Program-made: the position numbers and the translations under genes
Assembly (NCBI GenBank): GCA_964615375.1
Contig: CAZTOW010000063.1
Location: forward strand, 1-51,209
Direction of reading: 5' to 3'
Length of the DNA: 51,209 nucleotides
Origin: CAZKWG01 sp964615375
GTDB taxonomy: Bacteria > Myxococcota_A > UBA796 > CAZKWG01
The notes under the pieces: generated by a model
What the model saw: the letters and a program-made list of their open reading frames with translations, nothing else
The model's database searches: none
Told to the model about the DNA's origin: nothing
In this document: in pieces, positions 41,405-50,409 of the stretch
Layout: each line of letters opens with the position of its first letter
How positions within the stretch are numbered: the stretch's first letter is position 1

Positions 41405-42760
41405 TTGGAGCAGATGAGCCCCGAGGGAGAAGGGCGCAGAACCTTCGTCCTCGACACCAACGTCCTCCTCTATGATCCCAACGCGATCTTCGTCTTCAAG
41501 GAGCACGATCTGGTCATCCCGATCACCGTGATCGAGGAGATCGACCGCTTCAAGAAGGACCTCAACGAGACCGGTCGCAACGCCCGCCACGTCTCGCGGC
41601 ACCTCGACGAGCTGCGCCGGCAGGGCTCGCTGGCCAAGGGGGTCAAGCTCCCCGACGGCGGCACCCTGCGCATCGAGATCGCCCACGATCTCGCGACGCT
41701 CCCGCCCACCTTCGGGCGCGGGACCAACGACGCCGCCATCCTGGGCACCGCGCACGAGCTGGCGCAGCGCTCGCCCAAGGGCTCGGTGGTCTTCGTCACG
41801 CGGGACACGAACCTGCGCATCAAGGCGGACGCGCTCTCGCTGCCGGCGGAGGACTACGAGCACGCCCACATCGAGGTGGACGAGCAGTACAGCGGGGTCG
41901 CCACCCAGGACGCCGACGCCGCGCGCATCTCCGAGCTGTGGACCGCGGGCCAGGTCGCGGAGAGCTCAGGCCAGCTCAACCCGCACCAGTTCGTCATCCT
42001 CAAGAACCCGGAGAACGCCAGCCAGACCGCGCTGGCCCGCTACGACCAGAAGCGGCAGGTGCTGAAGCTGGTCCCGCGCTTCAAGGACGGGGTCTGGGGC
42101 ATCCAGGCCCGCAACAAGGAGCAGCTCTTCGCGCTGGACCTGCTGCTGGACGACGCGGTGCAGCTCGTGACCCTGGACGGGGTGGCCGGCACGGGCAAGA
42201 CCCTGCTGGCCATCGCCGCCGGCCTCAAGAAGGTGGCGGACGAGCGCAAGTTCCGTCGGCTCGTGGTCAGCCGGCCCATCTTCCCCCTGGGCCGCGACCT
42301 CGGCTTCCTGCCGGGCGACGTCTCCGAGAAGCTGAACCCCTGGATGAAGCCCATCTTCGACAACCTGGAGCTGCTGATCGGGCTCCGCGACATCGACGAC
42401 GGGCGCGGCCGGGTCCATCACGGCGCGGCCTTCCAGCCCCTGCTGGACCAGGGCGTGCTGGAGGTGGAGCCGCTCACCTACATCCGCGGGCGCTCCATGC
42501 CGTCCCAGTACCTCATCATCGATGAGGCCCAGAACCTGACCCCGCACGAGGTGAAGACCGTGATCACCCGGGCGGGGGAGGGGACCAAGGTGGTGCTGAC
42601 CGGCGACCCCCAGCAGATCGACAACCCCTACGTGGACGCGATGTCCAACGGCCTGACCTACGTCGTCGAGCGCTTCAAGGGCAGCTCGCTGGCCGGGCAC
42701 GTCACGCTGCGCAAGGGGGAGCGCTCGCCGCTGGCGGAGCTCGCCGCGCAGCTCCTCTGA
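41405..42760 (+). CDS. PIN-PhoH fusion ATPase/ribonuclease
   Basis: Protein of 451 residues. N-terminal PIN domain (about 12-145): FVLDTNVLLYDP with Asp17, then EEIDRFK and TNDAAIL, VVFVTRDTNLRI, giving the four acidic residues of a PIN nuclease. C-terminal PhoH ATPase (about 210-451): Walker A GVAGTGKT at 259-266 and Walker B YLIIDEAQNLTPHEV, then VVLTGDPQQIDNPY. PhoH2 proteins of this build are RNA helicase-nucleases, known from toxin-antitoxin operons in mycobacteria. No antitoxin gene is seen. The start is TTG at 41405 or ATG at 41414 (ambiguous ribosome site). Confidence 0.94.
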   Translation: MEQMSPEGEGRRTFVLDTNVLLYDPNAIFVFKEHDLVIPITVIEEIDRFKKDLNETGRNARHVSRHLDELRRQGSLAKGVKLPDGGTLRIEIAHDLATLPPTFGRGTNDAAILGTAHELAQRSPKGSVVFVTRDTNLRIKADALSLPAEDYEHAHIEVDEQYSGVATQDADAARISELWTAGQVAESSGQLNPHQFVILKNPENASQTALARYDQKRQVLKLVPRFKDGVWGIQARNKEQLFALDLLLDDAVQLVTLDGVAGTGKTLLAIAAGLKKVADERKFRRLVVSRPIFPLGRDLGFLPGDVSEKLNPWMKPIFDNLELLIGLRDIDDGRGRVHHGAAFQPLLDQGVLEVEPLTYIRGRSMPSQYLIIDEAQNLTPHEVKTVITRAGEGTKVVLTGDPQQIDNPYVDAMSNGLTYVVERFKGSSLAGHVTLRKGERSPLAELAAQLL

Positions 42761-42771
42761 GGAGCCCGCCG

Positions 42772-43617
42772 ATGCCCGGGAGACCCCGCGATAACAGACG
42801 TGGCGGCCCGCCGCCCCCCCGAGGAGGGCCCCCCGGCCCGCGCCACCCGCCCCAGGGCTCCGACCTCGAGCAGCTCGAGGGGCGCAACGTGGTGCTGGAG
42901 GCCCTGCGGCGAAAGCGTCGCCCGGTGCGCCGCGTCTACCTGGACGAGCGCGCGAAGCCCGACCCGAAGGTGGACGAGATCCGCCAGCTCTGCGAGGCCG
43001 CGCGGGTGCCGCTGATCCTGGTGCCCCGGGAGGCGCTGGACGAGCGTAGCCAGACCGGCGTCCACAACGGCGTCATCGCCGAGGCCGTCCCGCGCCAGAC
43101 CCCCACCGTCGCCGGGCTGCTGGACGAGCTCTTCGCCGCGGGCAAGGACCCCTTCCTCATCCTGGTGGACGAGGTGCAGTACGAGCACAACCTGGGCGCC
43201 ATCCTGCGCAGCGCGCTGGGCGCCGGGGCGCAGGCCGTGGTCGTGCCCGTCGTGCGCGGCAAGGGCCTCACCCCCGTCGTCCACCGCGTGGCCATGGGCG
43301 GGGCGGAGGAGGTGCTCTTCATCCGCGAGGGCCTGTCCAGCGCCCTGGCCGCGCTGCGCCGCGCGGGCGTGCGCGTGGTCGGCGCGGACATGGACGGCCG
43401 ACCCTGCTGGGAGATCCCCATGCGCGGCCCGCTGGCCATCGTGCTGGGCGGCGAGGACAAGGGGCTCAGCCCCACCCTGCGCGAGCGCTGCGACGCCATC
43501 GCCGCCGTCCCCCTGGAGGGCGGGCTCGACTCGCTGAACGTCAGCGTGACGGCCGCGATCCTCCTCTTCGAGAAGGTTCGCCAGGAAAGATTACCCTCCG
43601 CGCTCCCTGGGCGTTAG
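42772..43617 (+). CDS. TrmH/RlmB-family rRNA 2'-O-methyltransferase
   Basis: SpoU-class methyltransferase of 281 residues. An N-terminal Pro/Gly/Arg-rich tail (about 1-28) is followed by an RNA-binding domain (about 30-105) and the knotted catalytic domain (about 110-281) with the three SPOUT motifs: VDEVQYEHNLGAILRSA, VLGGEDKGL, and VPLEGGLDSLNVSVTAAI. This matches RlmB (2'-O-methylation of a guanosine in 23S rRNA) or a TrmH relative. ATG at 42772 with GAGGAG upstream. Confidence 0.9.
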   Translation: MPGRPRDNRRGGPPPPRGGPPGPRHPPQGSDLEQLEGRNVVLEALRRKRRPVRRVYLDERAKPDPKVDEIRQLCEAARVPLILVPREALDERSQTGVHNGVIAEAVPRQTPTVAGLLDELFAAGKDPFLILVDEVQYEHNLGAILRSALGAGAQAVVVPVVRGKGLTPVVHRVAMGGAEEVLFIREGLSSALAALRRAGVRVVGADMDGRPCWEIPMRGPLAIVLGGEDKGLSPTLRERCDAIAAVPLEGGLDSLNVSVTAAILLFEKVRQERLPSALPGR

Positions 43618-43636
43618 CCTGCACGAGAGGGACATC

Positions 43637-45337
43637 GTGTCGCTGACCTCCATCGTCGCCGCCGTCGCGCTCATCGCGATCCTCGTGTTCATCCACGAGC
43701 TGGGACACTTCCTGGTCGCCAAGCTCTGCGGCGTCCGGGTCACGGTGTTCTCCATCGGCTTCGGGCGCCGGGTCTTCGGCTTCGTCCACAACGGCACCGA
43801 CTATCGGCTCTCTCTGCTGCCTTTCGGCGGCTACGTCCAGATGGCCGGAGCCGATCCCTTCGGCTACCAGGACGAGGGCGAGGAGCTCGACGACCCGGAG
43901 TCCTCCTTCCAGCGCCGCCCCATCTGGCAGCGCCTGAGCGTGCTGGCCGCGGGGCCCATCTTCAACCTCATCCTCCCGGTCGTGGTCTTCACCGGGCTGC
44001 TCATGGCGGGCGAGCCCCAGCCGGCGGCGGTGGTGGGGACGGTGGATCCGGGCTCCCCCGCCGAGCGCGCCGGACTCTGGTCCGGTGACGAGATCCGCGC
44101 CGTGGACGGCCGCGCGATCACCACCTGGAAGGAGCTCGGGGACATCCTGTCCGCCGCTCCCGGCGGCCCCGTCTCCCTGGACGTGGTCCGCGGCGGCGCG
44201 CCCTCGACCCTCACCCTGGACCTGCCCCCCACGGGCTCGGGCGTGGACATCGGGCTCGGCCACGAGCGCATGGACACCATCGTCGGCGTCGCCGACCCCC
44301 GCTCCCCTGCAGGGCGGGCCGGGCTGCGCACGGGTGACCGCGTGCTGGCCGTGGACGGCGCCGAGGTCAAGGACTGGACCGCCATCGCCCGCGCCCTCGC
44401 CGCCGCCCAGGGCCGCGTGCGCCTGCGCGTGGACAGCGACGGCGCCGAGCGCGAGCTGACCCTCAACGCCGACGACGCCTGGACCCAGGCCGCCGCCGTG
44501 CCCGTGGACGCGCCCGAGGCGCGCTGGGGCGTGGAGACCGCCTCTCTCTACATCGGCGAGGTCGAGCAGCACCTGGACGACGGGAGCTCGGACGGGCTCT
44601 CCGGCTGCCGCCCCGGCGCCGATGGCCCGCTCAGCCCGGCCTTCGAGGCCGGACTCCAGGAGGGCGACCGCTTCCTCAGCCTGGACGGCAAGCCCGTCCG
44701 CGCCTGGGGGGACGTGCTGGACGCCGTGAAGGGCACCATGCAGGGCGAGGGCGAGAGCGCCGACGCCCGGCCCATCGCGCTCACCGTCCTCCGCGGTGGG
44801 CAGCCGGTCGCGCTGACGCTCACGCCCCTGGTCATCCGGGACACCGACCCCTTCGGCCAGTACTACTACCGCCCCATCCTCGGCGTCACCCGCCTCGGCT
44901 CCTACGTGGACGGCGAGATGACGCGGATCTACTACCCCTTCTCGCAGGCGGCCAGCCAGGCCGTCGCCGAGACCTGGGGCCTCGGCACCTTCATCGTCGG
45001 CCACATCGGCAAGCTGCTGACCGGCGAGGCCGCGGTGAAGAAGAGCCTCGGCGGGCCGGTGGAGATGTTCCGGCAGGCGGGCAACGCCGCCGAGCGCGGC
45101 CTCTTCGACTGGGCGCGCCTGATGGGGATGCTCTCCATCTCGCTGGGCATCGTCAACTTCCTGCCGGTCCCCGTGCTGGACGGCGGGCAGATCCTCTTCT
45201 ACGCCCTCGAGGGCATCCGCGGTCGGCCGCTCTCGCTCGCGCTGCGGGAGCGGGTGCAGCAGGTGGGCCTGCTCTTCCTCGTGCTGCTGATGCTCTCGGT
45301 GCTCGTCTTCGACATCCAGCGCATCTTCGAGAGCTAG
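43637..45337 (+). CDS. rseP: RseP-like intramembrane site-2 protease, three PDZ domains
   Basis: RseP/M50 family, 566 residues (E. coli RseP is about 450). Zinc motif HELGH at 20-24 (His20, Glu21, His24) in the first membrane helix, and the second active-site motif NFLPVPVLDGGQ near the C-terminus. Three PDZ-like units can be read: DPGSPAERAGLWSGDEI, DPRSPAGRAGLRTGDRV and SPAFEAGLQEGDRF, where the family norm is two. The fourth-helix region includes the LPVPVLDGG turn. Cleaves membrane-embedded anti-sigma factors and signal-peptide remnants. GTG at 43637 with GAGGGA upstream, 20 bases after rlmB. Confidence 0.93.
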   Translation: MSLTSIVAAVALIAILVFIHELGHFLVAKLCGVRVTVFSIGFGRRVFGFVHNGTDYRLSLLPFGGYVQMAGADPFGYQDEGEELDDPESSFQRRPIWQRLSVLAAGPIFNLILPVVVFTGLLMAGEPQPAAVVGTVDPGSPAERAGLWSGDEIRAVDGRAITTWKELGDILSAAPGGPVSLDVVRGGAPSTLTLDLPPTGSGVDIGLGHERMDTIVGVADPRSPAGRAGLRTGDRVLAVDGAEVKDWTAIARALAAAQGRVRLRVDSDGAERELTLNADDAWTQAAAVPVDAPEARWGVETASLYIGEVEQHLDDGSSDGLSGCRPGADGPLSPAFEAGLQEGDRFLSLDGKPVRAWGDVLDAVKGTMQGEGESADARPIALTVLRGGQPVALTLTPLVIRDTDPFGQYYYRPILGVTRLGSYVDGEMTRIYYPFSQAASQAVAETWGLGTFIVGHIGKLLTGEAAVKKSLGGPVEMFRQAGNAAERGLFDWARLMGMLSISLGIVNFLPVPVLDGGQILFYALEGIRGRPLSLALRERVQQVGLLFLVLLMLSVLVFDIQRIFES

Positions 45338-45347
45338 ACGATCTAGT

Positions 45348-46040
45348 ATGCGCGTGCTGGGCATCGACACCGCCGGCCCCGTGGTCGGCGTCACCCTGGC
45401 GGCCCCCGAGGGCGCGCGGAGCTGGAGCGCCCGGGTGGTGCAGGGCGCCGACGCGCAGCTCCTCCCCGCCCTGGGCGCGCTGCTGGGGCGCGCGGGCGAG
45501 GCCCCGACCCTGGGGAGCTGGGAGGGAGAGCTCGCGCCCGGCCCGGTGGATCTGGTCGCCGTGAGCGTGGGCCCGGGGGCCTTCACCGGGCTGCGCGTGG
45601 GGGTCTCGGCGGCGCTCGGGGTGGCGATGGCGCTGGGGGTCCCGGTGCTGCCGGTCTCCTCGCTGCTGGCCCGCGCCGCCCTGGTCCGCTCCCCCCGGAC
45701 CCTCGCCCTGCTGGACGCGAAGAAGGCGAGGGTCTACGTCGGTCTCTTCGACGCGAGCGGTGAGATCCCCCGCGCGCTCGGGCCCGAGCAGGACGTTCCG
45801 CCCGAGGAGGCCCTCCCCGACGCGCCCTTCCTGGCGGTGGGCGAGGGCGCGGTGCTCCTGCGGGAGCGCGTGCTGGCGAGGGGAGGGGAGCTGGCCCCGG
45901 AGCCCGACCGCTGCCCCTCGGCCGCGCTGGCCCGCCTCGGCGTCCTCCTCGCGAACGAGGCGGTGGATCCGGGAGAGGTCGCGCTGCGTTATCTGCGTGC
46001 GCCGGACGCGAAGCCGCCCCCAGGCCTCCCGTCACCGTGA
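45348..46040 (+). CDS. tsaB: tRNA threonylcarbamoyladenosine biosynthesis protein TsaB
   Basis: TsaB, 230 residues, the non-catalytic partner of TsaD in tRNA t6A37 synthesis. Family signatures: VLGIDTAGPVVGV at the N-terminus, the hallmark SVGPGAFTGLRVGV at about 75-88, and DAKKARVYVGLF (usual DARRxEVY). It shows the ASKHA ATPase fold without its complete active site, as normal for TsaB. ATG at 45348, 11 bases after rseP. The C-terminal third is divergent. Confidence 0.93.
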   Translation: MRVLGIDTAGPVVGVTLAAPEGARSWSARVVQGADAQLLPALGALLGRAGEAPTLGSWEGELAPGPVDLVAVSVGPGAFTGLRVGVSAALGVAMALGVPVLPVSSLLARAALVRSPRTLALLDAKKARVYVGLFDASGEIPRALGPEQDVPPEEALPDAPFLAVGEGAVLLRERVLARGGELAPEPDRCPSAALARLGVLLANEAVDPGEVALRYLRAPDAKPPPGLPSP

Positions 46041-46070
46041 ACCGTCCAACCTGAGTCTGAGGGAGCGCGC

Positions 46071-47105
46071 ATGTCCACCAAGGCCCCGCCCACCGGGCTG
46101 GTCGTCGTCCTCGTGGGCGCCACCGGCGCCGTCGGAAAGGATCTCTGCGCCGCGCTCGAGCGCTCCCCGGTGCCTGTGCGCGAGCTGCGCCTCGTCGCCA
46201 CGCGCCGGTCCAGCGACCAGGAGATCTCCTGGGGAGGGAGCTCGCTCCCCGTGCAGCCGCTCGGCCCGCGCGGCGCGATGGAGCCCGTCTTCCGCGGCGC
46301 CGACGCCGTGCTCCTGGCCACCCCCGCCGAGCTCACCCGCACCCTGGCCCCGGCCCTGGCCGAGCAGGGGATCTGCGCCGTGGACATCGGCGGCGCGCTC
46401 CTGGGCCACGGCGCCAGCTTCGTCCCCGGGCTCGGCCTCGACCTCGCGCGCTTCGACCGGACGCGCATGGTGTCCACCCCCTGGGCCCCGGTGGTCGCGC
46501 TGGCCTCCACCCTCGCGCCCCTGCGGAGCCTCGGGCTCCAGAGCGCGCGCGGGACGGTGATGCTCAGCGCCGGGCTCTACGGGCGCTCCGGGGTGGAGGA
46601 GCTCTCCGCCCAGGTCGTGTCCCTGCTGGGCGGCGGCAGCCCCACGCGCAAGGTCTTCCCCACGGGCCTGGCCTTCGACCTCTCCGAGCCGCCGGACGGC
46701 GGGGACGGCGCGGACGGCTGGAGCGAGACCGAGCTGCGCCTGGCGCGCGAGACCGCCGGCCTCCTGGGATTGGAGGCCTCCCACCTCGCGTTCACCGCCG
46801 TCCTGGTGCCCCTCTTCGCCGGGCTCGCCGCCTCCCTGCACCTCCGCTTCAGCGTCGATCCCAGCCCCGACGACGTGGTCTCCGCGCTGAGCGGGGCGGA
46901 GGGCGTGCGCGTCGGCGACCCCGTGCCCAGCCCGCGCCGCCTGCCCGGGCGCAGCGGCGTCTACGTGGGCCGCCTGCGCGTCGACAGCGCGGGCGACGGG
47001 ATCCACCTCTGGCTGGCGGCGGACAACCTCCGCTTCGGGGCGACGGCCCCCGCCATCGGCGCGCTCAAGACCCTGTTCGGGGACGGGCGCCTCCAGGCGT
47101 CCTGA
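46071..47105 (+). CDS. Asd-like protein lacking catalytic Cys and His
   Basis: Homologue of aspartate-semialdehyde dehydrogenase (USG-1/Asd family), 344 residues. The N-terminal NADP fold is clear (VVVLVGATGAVGKDL with the GxxGxxG loop, and VFRGADAVLLATP). At the site of the active Cys (family PNC(S/T)) the sequence is STPWAP at 135-140, so Cys is replaced by Trp/Ala; at the later RVPVxxGH motif it reads LVPLFAGL (Leu245 for Arg, Leu252 for His). The enzyme reaction therefore cannot occur by the known mechanism. A good ribosome site (GAGGGA) precedes the ATG. Likely a non-catalytic relative with unknown job. Confidence 0.85.
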   Translation: MSTKAPPTGLVVVLVGATGAVGKDLCAALERSPVPVRELRLVATRRSSDQEISWGGSSLPVQPLGPRGAMEPVFRGADAVLLATPAELTRTLAPALAEQGICAVDIGGALLGHGASFVPGLGLDLARFDRTRMVSTPWAPVVALASTLAPLRSLGLQSARGTVMLSAGLYGRSGVEELSAQVVSLLGGGSPTRKVFPTGLAFDLSEPPDGGDGADGWSETELRLARETAGLLGLEASHLAFTAVLVPLFAGLAASLHLRFSVDPSPDDVVSALSGAEGVRVGDPVPSPRRLPGRSGVYVGRLRVDSAGDGIHLWLAADNLRFGATAPAIGALKTLFGDGRLQAS

Positions 47106-47120
47106 CACTCTGTCAGCGCC

Positions 47121-47140
47121 GGCCGATCCCGCGATCGGCC
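47121..47140 (+). terminator. Hairpin after the Asd-like gene
   Basis: A perfect 8-base-pair stem (GGCCGATC with GATCGGCC, loop CCGC), followed by a short T/C-rich stretch rather than a T-run. It could end transcription of the long rightward operon, or be a processing or stability hairpin. Confidence 0.45.
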
Positions 47141-47157
47141 TCCTTCGCCAGGGATCG

Positions 47158-49596
47158 TTGGTCCGCTTCTTGCATCCCGTTACGGGCATGTGGACGCCCC
47201 TGATCCTCCTCGTCTCCCCCGCCTCCGCCAGCCCCGACCGGGTGGCGCAGGTCTTCGAGATCGGCACAAAGGTCGGAGCCATCGCCGTCTCCGAGGACGG
47301 CCGCTGGGTCGCCGCGCTGGAGAAGGGCTCCGATCAGGTCCGCGTGCTGGACACCTTGAGCTGGGACACCGAGAGCTGGGACAGCGCGCCCTGTGACGGG
47401 TTGTCCGGCGTGGCGGGCGTGGAGATGTCCGACGGGGCCCAGCGCTTCTACGTGGGCTGCGCCGACGGGCTGGTGAGCTGGCTGGAGGTGGACGATGACG
47501 GCGTCGAGGTGGCCGGCGAGTCCATCACCGTCGGCACCGGCAACCTGCTCGGGCTCGTCGCCGGGGACGGGATGGTCTGGGCCGTGGAGAGCTCGGACCT
47601 CGGGCCGGTGGTCCACATCATCGACCCCGAGACCGACGGCGTGGACGAGTCCGGCAGCTTCCCCGTCAGCCTGACCCAGAGCGGCTACGAGGACATGCTC
47701 TGGACGGGCCTCGACGTGCTCATCGCGCACGGCGGTGACAGCGTGTCGCAGGTGGACGGCGACGACGGCGCGCTGAGCGTCCCCGACACGAACTTCACCG
47801 GGGCCGACTGCGTGGAGGGCGCCATCGGCACCGGCCCCTCCGCGCTCTTCGCCTGCGGGAGCGCGGGCGTGCTGCGCTACCTGACGAGCACCTACGAGTG
47901 GGCGCTGGCCCTCGACGACACCAACGGGCTCTCCGCGCCCACCGCCATCGCCGTCGACGAGTACGACGAGGAGGATCCCTTCGTCGTGGTCGCCGATGAC
48001 GGGCAGGCCCTCGTCTTCGCCTACGACGCCTCGGACGGCTACCCCTCGAACAGCGCCGACGCCGAGATCGACCTCGGCTCCACCGAGCTGGTCCGCCTGG
48101 TCAGCACGCGCGGCTACACCGTCGGCGGCACGGAGAGCGGCGAGCTCTGGGTGCTGACCGGACGCCCCTGGGTGGAGATCACCTCGGTCTCCGCGGAGAG
48201 CGTCGTGGACGGCGACATCGTCACCCTGGAGCTCACCGCGGATCGCGGCGGGGACTGGGAGCTGGTCTTCGGGGAGGACGGCGACGTCACCCTCGACAGC
48301 GGCAGCGTGGCCGGGGGCGAGACCGCCACCGCCAGCTTCGAGGTCTCCAGCCAGACGGCGGACTGGGTGGAGGGCGCCAACCTCGTGCGCGTGGTCCTGA
48401 CCGACGAGGACGGGATCGAGGGCGGGGACGGCGTGCTGCTCACCGTGGACAACCCGCCCGGCCGCGTCTCCCTCTCCGAGGACGACGTGCAGTACGGCGA
48501 GGAGCTCGTCGAGCTCTCCTGGGAGGGCGTGGACGACGAGGATCTGGCCTCTTACGAGCTCTTTCTCTCGACCACCGCGTTCTCGCGCGGTGACTGGCCG
48601 AGCGGTGGCCCCGCCTTCGACGGCCAGGACGATCTCAGCCGCATGGACGGCTACGACGCCGATCTGGGCGGCTTCCTGTTCACGGACGTCACGCCGGGCG
48701 AGGAGATCTCGGTTACGCTCTCTCCCCTGACGAATGGAACGACCTATTACCTCGCCGTCCGCGCCGTGGACGAGGGCGGCCAGGAGGGACCGATGAGCAC
48801 TGTGGTGAGCGTCACGCCTCAAGAGACCCTGTCGCTGGCCGAGCGGACCGGCGACGAGGGCGGCTTCTGTGGTACCAGCGGCCCGGTGAGCGGTCTCGGC
48901 GCCCTGGCGGCGGGGCTGTTCGCGCTCTCCCGGCGCCCCGCGCGGCGTCGGGCGCTCCCCGTCGTGGCCGGGCTCGCGCTGGCCCTGCCGCTCACGGCGC
49001 AGGCCCAGGAGACGAAGGAGCCGCGCCCCTCCTCGAACCTGCAGCTCCGCACCGGCCCCATGTGGTTCGACGAGGACAACAAGATCTACGACCAGTTCGA
49101 GGCGCCGCACCTGGTGTCCTGGCTGGAGGGCGGGCCCTCTCTCTGGGGCATCGCCGAGCTCAACCTCGGCATCGGCCTCTACACGCGGTCCGGCTACCTG
49201 CTCGGTGAGGACGGATCGCTGGCCGAGGCCCAGCCTGATCGCCTCTTCGCCCTGCCGGTCTCGGTCTCCGGCACGCTCCGCCTGGACATCTTCCGGGAGC
49301 AGCCCATCGTCCCCATCGCCACCCTCGGCGGCGACTACTGGCTCTGGCGCGAGCGCTGGACCAGCGGGAGCGAGACCGACGGCGTCGGCGGCGGCAAGGG
49401 CGGCTGGCATTACGGCTTCGGCGCCCAGCTCCTCCTCGACCCGCTGGACCGCGAGCAGGCCAGCCTGATCGAGGCCCGCAACGGCGTCCGCGACAGCTAC
49501 CTGGTCGGCGAGTACCGCGTGCAGACGGTGGACGGCTCGGGCGGCATCTCGTTCTCGGCCAGCTCCGTCACCCTCGGGTTGAAGCTCAATTACTGA
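47158..49596 (+). CDS. Beta-propeller/FN3 surface protein fused to outer-membrane barrel
   Basis: An 812-residue exported protein. Start is TTG at 47158 (weak AGGGA upstream) or the ATG at 47188; both give a signal peptide (cleavage near SAS-PD). Residues about 30-345 form a propeller-like repeat region, and about 355-560 include Ig- and FN3-like units. Residues 565-598 contain EGGFCGTSGP (Cys571), a hydrophobic helix and RRPARRR, a MYXO-CTERM-like tail. The chain does not stop there: a second hydrophobic segment ending TAQA (about 599-616) looks like a second signal peptide, followed by strand-rich barrel sequence to 812. A GTG at 48964 could start a separate barrel gene but has no visible ribosome site. 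Confidence 0.83.
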   Translation: MVRFLHPVTGMWTPLILLVSPASASPDRVAQVFEIGTKVGAIAVSEDGRWVAALEKGSDQVRVLDTLSWDTESWDSAPCDGLSGVAGVEMSDGAQRFYVGCADGLVSWLEVDDDGVEVAGESITVGTGNLLGLVAGDGMVWAVESSDLGPVVHIIDPETDGVDESGSFPVSLTQSGYEDMLWTGLDVLIAHGGDSVSQVDGDDGALSVPDTNFTGADCVEGAIGTGPSALFACGSAGVLRYLTSTYEWALALDDTNGLSAPTAIAVDEYDEEDPFVVVADDGQALVFAYDASDGYPSNSADAEIDLGSTELVRLVSTRGYTVGGTESGELWVLTGRPWVEITSVSAESVVDGDIVTLELTADRGGDWELVFGEDGDVTLDSGSVAGGETATASFEVSSQTADWVEGANLVRVVLTDEDGIEGGDGVLLTVDNPPGRVSLSEDDVQYGEELVELSWEGVDDEDLASYELFLSTTAFSRGDWPSGGPAFDGQDDLSRMDGYDADLGGFLFTDVTPGEEISVTLSPLTNGTTYYLAVRAVDEGGQEGPMSTVVSVTPQETLSLAERTGDEGGFCGTSGPVSGLGALAAGLFALSRRPARRRALPVVAGLALALPLTAQAQETKEPRPSSNLQLRTGPMWFDEDNKIYDQFEAPHLVSWLEGGPSLWGIAELNLGIGLYTRSGYLLGEDGSLAEAQPDRLFALPVSVSGTLRLDIFREQPIVPIATLGGDYWLWRERWTSGSETDGVGGGKGGWHYGFGAQLLLDPLDREQASLIEARNGVRDSYLVGEYRVQTVDGSGGISFSASSVTLGLKLNY

Positions 49597-49603
49597 GGGT
49601 CGG

Positions 49604-50395
49604 GTGCTGACCTGCTGGCGGCTCGTGCTGTCCTGGCACGGCGCGGCCTACGTGGGCTGGCAGCGCCAGCCGAACGGGCGCTCGCTCCAGGAGGTCGTGG
49701 AGGAGGCCGTCGCGCGCGCGCTCGGCGGTGAGCTCGTGCGCGTCACCGCGTCCGGTCGCACGGACGCCGGCGTACACGCGCTCGCGCAGGTCGTCGCGTT
49801 CAAGGCCGAGACCCCGCGGGAGCCCGCCGCGCTCGTGGCCGCGATCAACCACGCCCTCCCCCGAGACGTCGCCGTCCTGGAGGCCGCCGTCGCCCCCGCC
49901 GACTTCGACGTCCGCCGCTGGGTGCTCCGCAAGCTCTACCGCTACCGCGTGCTCAACCGCGGGCCGCGCTGCCCCTTCCGCGAGGGCCTCAGCTGGCACT
50001 GGCGGGCTCCCCTGGACGTCGACGCCATGGACCGCGCCGCCCGCGCCCTGGAGGGCCGCCACGACTTCAGCAGCTTCCGCGCCCAGGGCTGCGGCGCCCT
50101 CCATCCCGTGCGCCGCATCGAGGAGGCGCGCGTGCGCCGCGTCGACGACGAGGTCTGGCTCGAATTCGTCGGCAACGGCTTCCTTCGCCACCAGGTCCGC
50201 ATCATGAGCGGCACGCTGCTGGACATCGGGCAGGGCCGCGCGGCGCCCGAGCACCTCACGACCGTGCTTCAGGCACGCCAACGCGAGCTCGCCGGGCGCA
50301 CTGCGCCTGCCCACGGGCTCTGGCTGGTCCGGGTCGAGCTGGGCGACGGGCCGCGCGCCGGCGCGGAGTCAAGCTCCGAGGACGATGACGACTGA
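49604..50395 (+). CDS. truA: tRNA pseudouridine synthase A
   Basis: TruA, 263 residues, makes pseudouridine at positions 38-40 in the tRNA anticodon arm. The catalytic Asp54 lies in SGRTDAGVHALAQV; further family motifs are RKLYRYRVLN, GRHDFSSFRAQG and NGFLRHQVRIMSG. Start GTG at 49604 with GAGGG 4 bases upstream. The C-terminus carries an unusual acidic tail (SSSEDDDD) beyond the family end, whose coding DNA forms half of a palindrome with the convergent gene. Confidence 0.96.
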   Translation: MLTCWRLVLSWHGAAYVGWQRQPNGRSLQEVVEEAVARALGGELVRVTASGRTDAGVHALAQVVAFKAETPREPAALVAAINHALPRDVAVLEAAVAPADFDVRRWVLRKLYRYRVLNRGPRCPFREGLSWHWRAPLDVDAMDRAARALEGRHDFSSFRAQGCGALHPVRRIEEARVRRVDDEVWLEFVGNGFLRHQVRIMSGTLLDIGQGRAAPEHLTTVLQARQRELAGRTAPAHGLWLVRVELGDGPRAGAESSSEDDDD

Positions 50396-50409
50396 GCCGC
50401 GGCTCAGTC
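50390..50409. terminator. 20-base palindrome spanning two convergent stop codons
   Basis: GACTGAGCCGCGGCTCAGTC is perfectly self-complementary and holds the TGA of truA and, on the other strand, the TGA of the FYDLN gene. The flanking bases continue the pairing imperfectly for about eight more positions. It could serve as a bidirectional terminator, though no T-run follows on either side. Confidence 0.5.

Noticed and set aside
41405..42760. Toxin-antitoxin module around PIN-PhoH
   Set aside because: The gene before it encodes a secreted beta protein, not an antitoxin-like DNA-binding protein.
43541..45586. Long leftward open frame over rseP
   Set aside because: Antisense shadow; rseP motifs HELGH and LDGG settle the coding strand.
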